NCBI GenBank assembly: GCA_904501985.1
Contig: CAJGCT010000012.1
Coordinates: 1 to 37,146 of the forward strand
DNA from: an uncultured Clostridia bacterium
Lineage (GTDB): Bacteria; Bacillota; Clostridia; Oscillospirales; CAG-272
Reading direction: 5' to 3'
DNA: 37,146 bases
In this document: positions 32,493 through 37,146 of the stretch, one piece after another
Numbering within the stretch: position 1 is the first letter of the stretch
Layout of the letters: each line of letters starts with the position of its first letter
The notes under the pieces: generated by a model
Database searches by the model: none
What the model saw: the letters and a program-made list of their open reading frames with translations, nothing else
Told to the model about the DNA's origin: nothing
Made by a program: the position numbers and the translations under genes

Positions 32493-32616
32493 ATACGCAG
32501 GAAATCCCGTTTCACAGGCTTCCGCGGCTATGGCGCGGCTGCGCAATTGACGGCATCACGGTATAATGGAAATGGGAAAAGTGTTTGAAAAGCTTGAATT
32601 TGTGAGGTGGACCGGA

Positions 32617-33120
32617 ATGCTGCAAACAGCACGACTATACTTACGAAATTTCTGTCCGACAGATGCAGATATATTGTTCGATTACCGTAACGACAGCAGA
32701 TGCAATCTTTATCAAAGATATGAAGATACAAGCATGGCTTATCTGAAAAAGTTTGTTCGGGACTATTCTTGCAGCACTTTCCTATCCAAGGAAGAAGAGC
32801 AGCATTATGCGATTGTGTGCAATGCAACTTGTGAAATGATAGGAGATATCAGCGTGTTCTTCTCGGAAAAGGACAACTGTTTCACGCTCGGAATTACCGT
32901 AGCACCTCTTTTCCAAAAGAAAGGATACGCTTACGAAATATTGGAAGAATTGACTTTTCAGATTCAAAGCCACTACCCTTCCGTTGATATTGTTGCCTTG
33001 ATAGAGAAAGACAATGAAAAAAGTATCTCCTTGTTCAGAAAACTTAATTTTATTGAGGAGTGCTATGCAGATTCAATTCAATCTTATGTTTTCACAAAAT
33101 ACGGTAAGAGTGAGGAATAA
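32617..33120 (+). CDS. GNAT family N-acetyltransferase
   Basis: A 167-residue acetyltransferase of the RimJ/RimL-like branch. The start at ATG 32617 (MLQTARLYLRNFCPTDADIL) gives the usual N-terminus and follows GAGGTG; a longer ATG at 32566 is less likely. The acetyl-CoA motif is APLFQKKGYAYEILEEL (Q/RxxGxA). The later motif IEKDNEKSISLFRKLNFIEE is the typical ending. Substrate unknown; peptide, tRNA or antibiotic acetylation are all possible. Confidence 0.85.
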   Translation: MLQTARLYLRNFCPTDADILFDYRNDSRCNLYQRYEDTSMAYLKKFVRDYSCSTFLSKEEEQHYAIVCNATCEMIGDISVFFSEKDNCFTLGITVAPLFQKKGYAYEILEELTFQIQSHYPSVDIVALIEKDNEKSISLFRKLNFIEECYADSIQSYVFTKYGKSEE

Positions 33121-33135
33121 ATCCAACTGTCTCGA

Positions 33136-33175
33136 AGCAGCAAAAGCGGAGGTAAGCACCTCCGCTTTTGCTGCT
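33136..33175. terminator. Hairpin after the GNAT gene
   Basis: A near-perfect 17-bp stem agcagcaaaagcggagg/cctccgcttttgctgct with a short loop. The stem is strong but lacks a long T-run, so it could also slow RNA decay. Confidence 0.6.
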
Positions 33176-33226
33176 ACATGATATTATAGGTCGAAAAAAC
33201 GTACAAAAAACTTAACTGATGAAATA

Positions 33227-33385
33227 TCACTCACCAAGCGATTCAAGATAGACCGAGAGCAAAGAAAGCGCAGTTTCTTGGTCTATGGGAGAGCCTTCTA
33301 TACGAATCCGGTATGAGCGAATTTTCAGCTCTATCGAATAATACACCGATTCCCTAACTTCAGCGCAGAAATCTTTTTTAACCAT
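33227..33385 (-). CDS. Possible 52-residue protein
   Basis: A frame reading MVKKDFCAEVRESVYYSIEL, then KIRSYRIRIEGSPIDQETAL and SLLSVYLESLGE. The composition looks genuinely protein-like (amphipathic strand, then helix). However the ATG has no ribosome site and overlaps the -35 box of the nanA promoter on the other strand. It may be a fragment of a longer ancestral gene. Function unknown. Confidence 0.35.
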   Translation of the reverse strand: MVKKDFCAEVRESVYYSIELKIRSYRIRIEGSPIDQETALSLLSVYLESLGE

Positions 33386-33413
33386 TGACAAATCAGTATT
33401 TTTGTGGTATCAT
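33385..33413 (+). promoter_or_regulatory. nanA promoter
   Basis: TTGACA 33385-33390, 17 bases, TATCAT 33408-33413. The leader of about 70 nt includes a tgccg/cggca hairpin. Confidence 0.65.
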
Positions 33414-33492
33414 AATTCTGTAGGACAGCAACCTGCCGTGTGTCGGCAAACAGCTTATATTATTTTATCATATTTAAGAGAGGTACATACCG

Positions 33493-34374
33493 ATGGCAAA
33501 CTTCAACGGCGTTTTTACCGCCCTCCTCACTCCCTTTACCGCTGACGGCAAGGTAAACGAAAAGGCTCTTGAGCGCCTCATTGAGCGCAACATCAAGGCA
33601 GGCGTTAACGGCTTCTACTGCAACGGCTCCACCGCAGAAGTATTCATGATGACAAACGATCAGAGAAAGGCTCTCATGCAGACCATCGCTGACATCAACA
33701 AGGGCAGAGTTACCCTTATTGCTCACGTTGGCGCAGTTTCCACTGACGAGTGCGTAGACCTCGCAAAGTGCGCAAACGATATGGGCTACGATGCAGTTTC
33801 CGCTGTTGCTCCCTTCTACTACAAGTTCAGCTACGACGAGATCGTTGCTCACTACAATGCGATCGCAGCTGCAACTCCCCTCAAGTGCATCGTATATAAC
33901 ATTCCCGCATTCTCCGGCGTAAACTTCAGCGCACAGCAGCTTGGCGACCTCATTGCAGGCGACAACTTCCTTGGTCTTAAGAACACCGCTCTTGACTGCT
34001 TCCTCATCGAAACCGTTAAGTCTCACCATCCCGACAAGGTAGTTTACAACGGCTACGACGAGATGTTCCTTTCCGGTCTCGCAGCAGGCTGCGACGGCGG
34101 TATCGGTTCCACATACAACCTCATGGCTGAAAAGTACGTTGAGATCCAGAAGCTCTTCAACGAGGGCAAGATGAAGGAAGCTCTCGCTGTTCAGCACGTC
34201 TGCAACGAGATCATCACTTCTCTTTGCAAGGTTGGCGTTATGGCAGGTGAAAAGGCTGTCCTCAACCTTCTCGGCTACGACTTTGGCGAGTGCCGCAAGC
34301 CCTACAAGAGCTGCGACAAGGAAGCATACGCGCTCCTCGAGCGTGAAGTTATGCCCTACATCATCGCTGACTGA
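33493..34374 (+). CDS. nanA: N-acetylneuraminate lyase-type aldolase
   Basis: A 293-residue class I aldolase of the DapA/NanA superfamily. The substrate loop reads NGSTAEVFMMT, YDAVSAVAPFYY resembles NanA more than DapA, YNIPAFSGV holds the catalytic Tyr, and FLGLKNTALD holds the Schiff-base Lys. NanA splits sialic acid into N-acetylmannosamine and pyruvate in the cytoplasm. A related role on another keto acid is possible. Codon use is highly biased (aac, ctc, aag, gac), suggesting high expression. GAGAGGT lies before the ATG. A strong terminator follows. Confidence 0.87.
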   Translation: MANFNGVFTALLTPFTADGKVNEKALERLIERNIKAGVNGFYCNGSTAEVFMMTNDQRKALMQTIADINKGRVTLIAHVGAVSTDECVDLAKCANDMGYDAVSAVAPFYYKFSYDEIVAHYNAIAAATPLKCIVYNIPAFSGVNFSAQQLGDLIAGDNFLGLKNTALDCFLIETVKSHHPDKVVYNGYDEMFLSGLAAGCDGGIGSTYNLMAEKYVEIQKLFNEGKMKEALAVQHVCNEIITSLCKVGVMAGEKAVLNLLGYDFGECRKPYKSCDKEAYALLEREVMPYIIAD

Positions 34375-34398
34375 TTACCGAAATAAGCAGGCATTTTC

Positions 34399-34434
34399 AA
34401 AGGAGCGTCCGCACGGACGCTCCTTTCTCTTTTT
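34399..34434 (+). terminator. nanA terminator
   Basis: Stem aaaggagcgtcc/ggacgctccttt with a 4-base loop and a following T-rich run. Confidence 0.85.
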
Positions 34435-34441
34435 CGTATAC

Positions 34442-34466
34442 AAAAACAAAGGACGCTTTCGCGTCC
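34442..34466 (-). terminator. Rubrerythrin terminator
   Basis: Minus strand: ggacgc/gcgtcc stem with tttc loop, then TTTGTTTTTG. Confidence 0.7.
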
Positions 34467-34488
34467 TCTGCAAATGTGTAGTATTATC

Positions 34489-35034
34489 TTATTTGAAGTA
34501 TCTTGCGAGAAGACCCTCAAATGCTTTTCCGTGTCGAGCCTCGTCACGTGCCATTTCATGTACGGTGTCGTGGATAGCGTCAAGGTTAAGCTCCTTCGCC
34601 ATCTTTGCAAGCTCGGTCTTGCCTGCGGTTGCGCCGTTCTCAGCTTCAACGCGCATTTCAAGATTCTTCTTGGTGGAGTCGGTTACAACCTCGCCGAGAA
34701 GCTCTGCAAACTTAGCCGCGTGCTCAGCTTCTTCGTATGCAGCCTTTTCCCAGTAAAGACCGATTTCGGGATATCCCTCGCGGTGTGCAACTCTTGCCAT
34801 TGCAAGATACATACCAACCTCGGTGCACTCGCCCATAAAGTTAGCGCGAAGACCCTCAAGAATAGCCTCAGGTGCGCCCTTTGCAACACCTACAACGTGC
34901 TCAGCCGCCCAAGTCTTTGCGCTGTCATCCTGCTTTACAAACTTCTCAGCAGGAACCTTGCACTGGGGGCATCTTTCGGGAGCAGCATCTCCCTCGTGAA
35001 CATATCCGCATACAGAACATACAAACTTTGCCAT
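34489..35034 (-). CDS. Reverse rubrerythrin (NADH-dependent peroxidase type)
   Basis: A 181-residue non-haem iron protein that reduces peroxide and oxygen in anaerobes. The rubredoxin domain is N-terminal (CSVCGYVHEGDAAPERCPQC, residues 6-25), the order seen in reverse rubrerythrins. The four-helix di-iron domain holds ECTEVGMYLAMARVAHREGY, AAYEEAEHAAKF and ARDEARHGKAFE, providing the Glu/His ligands. It lies 25 bases behind an Rrf2 regulator on the same strand and GGAGG precedes its ATG, so the two form an operon for oxidative stress. Confidence 0.95.
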   Translation of the reverse strand: MAKFVCSVCGYVHEGDAAPERCPQCKVPAEKFVKQDDSAKTWAAEHVVGVAKGAPEAILEGLRANFMGECTEVGMYLAMARVAHREGYPEIGLYWEKAAYEEAEHAAKFAELLGEVVTDSTKKNLEMRVEAENGATAGKTELAKMAKELNLDAIHDTVHEMARDEARHGKAFEGLLARYFK

Positions 35035-35059
35035 AATTAAATCCTCCGAAAATATAATA

Positions 35060-35500
35060 TTATAATTTTTTCAAAATATCGTCGATACTCTGCTCTTCAT
35101 CAAGCACAGCATCAAGTGTTACCCTATCCATCTTATCTGCAAGCTCGCTGTTAAGCTTATTAAATATAAGATGAAAGAAACACATATCCTTTCGGTCGCC
35201 CATTCGGGTACACACATACCCACAGTCAAGACACCGCGATATTTCGGTCTTGCCGTCGATTGTTTCGATAATCTTACGCATACTTATTTCTTCGGGAGCA
35301 ACCGCCAGAGCGTAGCCTCCCTTTACACCTTTATGCGAGATTATCAAATCACCTGCCATAAGCTTTCGGAGTATCTTTACCGTAAATCTTTCGGTAACTC
35401 CTGCGGCCTCGGCAATGCTGACCGAATCAAGCTTATCTCCGTGCCTTGCAAGAAGATAAACAATACGCAGTGCATAATCGGCTTCCTGTGTGATCCTCAT
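35060..35500 (-). CDS. Rrf2-family redox regulator
   Basis: A 146-residue winged-helix regulator. The HTH is MRITQEADYALRIVYLLARH, then SIAEAAGVTERFTVKILRKL. Cysteines in CLDCGYVCTR and KDMC (about 92-110) match the Fe-S cluster ligands of Rrf2/IscR-type sensors. It heads an operon with rubrerythrin and has a consensus promoter and a small dyad near the transcription start. Autoregulation in response to oxygen, peroxide or iron-sulfur status is likely. GAGGTG lies before the ATG. Confidence 0.9.
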   Translation of the reverse strand: MRITQEADYALRIVYLLARHGDKLDSVSIAEAAGVTERFTVKILRKLMAGDLIISHKGVKGGYALAVAPEEISMRKIIETIDGKTEISRCLDCGYVCTRMGDRKDMCFFHLIFNKLNSELADKMDRVTLDAVLDEEQSIDDILKKL

Positions 35501-35518
35501 TGTCGCACCTCAAATCTA

Positions 35519-35567
35519 TACCTTTTTGGTACGCTTTTATTATACACTATCCAAACCCATTTGTCAA
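35519..35567 (-). promoter_or_regulatory. Promoter and possible operator of rrf2-rubrerythrin
   Basis: Minus strand TTGACA (complement of 35562-35567), 17 bases, TATAAT (complement of 35539-35544). A TACC/GGTA dyad (35519-35531) lies close to the start point, a plausible Rrf2 site. Confidence 0.6.
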
Positions 35568-35604
35568 TAGGTTTTTGAAAAATTTTTTTCAAAAATTTTT
35601 GCGT

Positions 35605-36090
35605 ATGGAAATTACGGTCGCTGTTCTTGAGCACATCGCAGAGCGATGTGCTTGAAAGCTCCGCAAAAAACTTTATACAGGGAATCAGCTACGCTATTCC
35701 CCTTTGTATATATGTAACCGTTAGAACACCACATTCGCGCCTGCTCCATGGCCCCGCACCATTACGCAGGCTTGGATTGCGATAATCGTTTGTATATGGG
35801 AATTACGCACACCCCAGCCGCCGGAATGGTGCGTTTTTCGAAAATGGCGGGAGGAAGCCCCCGCCCTACGGGGACGTATGCAAATCTATCTTTAGATGCG
35901 CGCCGCAAAGCGGCCGCGCCCCACCACACAAGCGATTTCCGCAATCCAAGCCGTCGGAATGGTGCGTGGCCATGCAGGCGGCGCGAGTAATGCGCTCTGA
36001 CGCTTTGCACTCGCGTCGGCTCTTATAATAAGTCCCATGTATAAAGTTCTTTGCACAGCTTTCTTTCAAGAAAGCGCGTAGCCCCACACA
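35605..36090. repeat. Dispersed MITE-like repeat, copy D (rearranged)
   Basis: The left end (35612-35682) matches copies B and C, but a hairpin segment (agcacatcgcagagcgatgt) replaces the tttttgaaaaa part. An inverted core copy is at about 35734-35777, a partial direct core at 35815-35834, and a full core at 35945-35987. The right end (36036-36080) matches copy B. The structure suggests insertion of one copy into another or slippage. About 485 bases; no gene inside. Confidence 0.85.
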
Positions 36091-36091
36091 C

Positions 36092-36128
36092 AAAAAATGG
36101 CATCACCTAGACGGTGATGCCATTTTTT
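36092..36128 (-). terminator. Hydrogenase terminator
   Basis: A 16-bp stem aaaaaatggcatcacc/ggtgatgccatttttt with a five-base loop. Confidence 0.85.
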
Positions 36129-36142
36129 ATATAATTCAAGGA

Positions 36143-37146
36143 TTAAAGGCCGCGCTTAACGTAAGTGGTGTGGAGAATCTCGTGAGCCTTGTGGCTGCCG
36201 GGTTCGCCGAAGTACTCGTCGTAGAGCGCCTTAACAGCAGAGTTGTCATGAGACTTTCTGAGGTCCATGTTGGAGTCTGCCTTGTAGAGAACGCTTGCGC
36301 GGAGTGCAGGAAGATCGTACTCAGCACGCTCTGCAGCAGTGTGGAGAGGCTGACCGCCGCCGTTTACACAGCCGCCGGGACAAGCCATGATCTCGATAAA
36401 GTCTACCTTCTCCTCTCCGTTCTGTACCTTGGTGAGAAGCTCCTTAGCGTTCTTTGTACCGGAAGCAACAGCAACCTTGATCTCAACGTCGCCGAGCTTG
36501 TAGGTAGCGCGCTTGATGGGAGCAGTGCCGCGTACATCGTCGAAGTCAACCTTCTCAAGCTTCTTGCCGAGAACAACCTCTGCCGCAGTACGGAGAGCCG
36601 CCTCCATAACGCCGCCGGTAGCACCGAAGATAGCGCCTGCGCCGGAACCGATATCGAAAGGCTGATCGAACTTCTCGTCCTCAAGCTTGTTGAACTTGAT
36701 GCCTGCCTTCTCGATCATACGAGCAAGCTCACGGGTGGTGATAGCTACGTCAACGTCGTAGATGCCCTCGCCTGCTGCGCACTGACCGTCACGGCGAACC
36801 TCGAACTTCTTCGCGGTGCAAGGGATGCAGGATACGAAGAAAATGTCCTTAGGATCAATACCGTGCTTCTGTGCATAGAAGGTCTTGTAGAGAGCACCGA
36901 ACATCTGCTGAGGAGACTTGCAGCTGGAGAGATTTTCGGTCATCTCAGGGAAATAATGCTCGCAGTACTTAACCCATCCGGGAGAGCAGGAGGTGATAAG
37001 CGGAAGCTTGCCGCCCTTCTGGAATCTTTCAAGGAACTCGTGAGCCTCTTCCATAATGGTGAGGTCAGCGGTGAGGTTCATGTCGTATACGCCGTCAAAG
37101 CCGAGACGCTTCATAGCCGCAACCATCTTGCCCTCAACGTCAGTAC
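36143..37146 (-). CDS. hydA: [FeFe]-hydrogenase catalytic subunit, C-terminal part (partial)
   Basis: The H-cluster domain of an iron-only hydrogenase, cut by the right edge; the frame stays open upstream (TDVEGKM), so the start and any N-terminal Fe-S domains lie outside. Signature L1 is ITSCSPGWVKY, L2 reads SCIPCTAKKFE, and L3 is EIMACPGGCVNGGGQP, with GSGAGAIFGATGGVMEAALR between. The C-terminus (GSHKAHEILHTTYVKRG) is complete. L2 has Ile before Pro-Cys where most enzymes have Met. The enzyme makes or consumes H2 with ferredoxin or NADH during fermentation. Codon use is highly biased, suggesting strong expression. Confidence 0.95.
   Translation of the reverse strand, partial: TDVEGKMVAAMKRLGFDGVYDMNLTADLTIMEEAHEFLERFQKGGKLPLITSCSPGWVKYCEHYFPEMTENLSSCKSPQQMFGALYKTFYAQKHGIDPKDIFFVSCIPCTAKKFEVRRDGQCAAGEGIYDVDVAITTRELARMIEKAGIKFNKLEDEKFDQPFDIGSGAGAIFGATGGVMEAALRTAAEVVLGKKLEKVDFDDVRGTAPIKRATYKLGDVEIKVAVASGTKNAKELLTKVQNGEEKVDFIEIMACPGGCVNGGGQPLHTAAERAEYDLPALRASVLYKADSNMDLRKSHDNSAVKALYDEYFGEPGSHKAHEILHTTYVKRGL

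Noticed and set aside
33414..33492. Possible riboswitch before nanA
   Set aside because: The leader is only about 70 nt with one small hairpin and matches no known class.
33460..34197. A 245-codon minus-strand frame
   Set aside because: Shadow of nanA; the bias toward Val/Cys/Ser comes from nanA's preferred codons.
35748..35990. An 80-residue plus-strand frame starting MAPHHYAGL
   Set aside because: It arises from the inverted repeat core in copy D.
1..37146. CRISPR arrays
   Set aside because: No regularly spaced short direct repeats were seen; the only repeats are the large dispersed family and tRNA-end copies.

Overview
The window looks like a chromosomal stretch from an anaerobic, Gram-positive Clostridia bacterium, probably near Oscillospiraceae/Ruminococcaceae. 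The evidence is an iron-only hydrogenase, a rubrerythrin behind an Rrf2 regulator, cohesin and S-layer (SLH) secreted proteins, strong AGGAGG-type ribosome sites, and many TTGACA-17-TATAAT promoters. No taxonomic marker beyond this is present, so the placement is an inference.

Layout. (1) 1-5181: a mobile-element remnant. It begins with a broken hydroxylamine reductase (hcp) fragment fused to unrelated DNA. It carries an element-type sigma factor, several small genes, a likely small RNA, and a divergent promoter/operator region. An XRE-RhuM-Fic module follows, with fic frameshifted. The remnant ends in a copy of a tRNA-Ser 3' end, a typical integrase attachment site. (2) 5221-8478: CorA, then a Gfo/Idh/MocA - VOC - ABM operon. 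(3) 8726-14649: two secreted cohesin-domain proteins flank a methyltransferase and a compact operon of a 35-residue peptide, an HprK-like kinase and a PqqD-like protein. This operon is the best candidate here for an undescribed peptide-modification system. A decayed dockerin-like gene with an intact promoter lies upstream. (4) 15198-16567: tRNA-Gln, a small helical protein and an SGNH esterase. (5) 17065-22484: two large zinc-ribbon ABC exporters with a DUF1854 protein between them. (6) 22727-28532: an unknown protein, two more Gfo/Idh/MocA dehydrogenases, an MnmM-like tRNA methyltransferase, an unknown protein and RadA. (7) 28761-33120: tRNA-Leu with a duplicated 3' end, a second SGNH hydrolase, a D-lyxose isomerase-like protein, a CDF metal exporter with a natural His8 tail divergent from a TetR regulator, and a GNAT acetyltransferase. 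(8) 33227-37146: a small ORF, an N-acetylneuraminate lyase, Rrf2-rubrerythrin, and a hydrogenase running off the right edge.

A family of noncoding 300-500 bp repeats occurs four times, near 6.4, 16.8, 25.8 and 35.8 kb. Each lies between genes next to a terminator. The best copies have about 45-bp terminal inverted repeats and a shared GC-rich hairpin core, like a MITE.

How the genes fit together. Sugar-related functions recur: three dehydrogenases, a sialate lyase, a sugar isomerase and two SGNH esterases. This points to glycan or sugar-acid catabolism. Oxygen and redox functions cluster at the right end. Everything was read by eye; homology statements are motif recognition, not database results.
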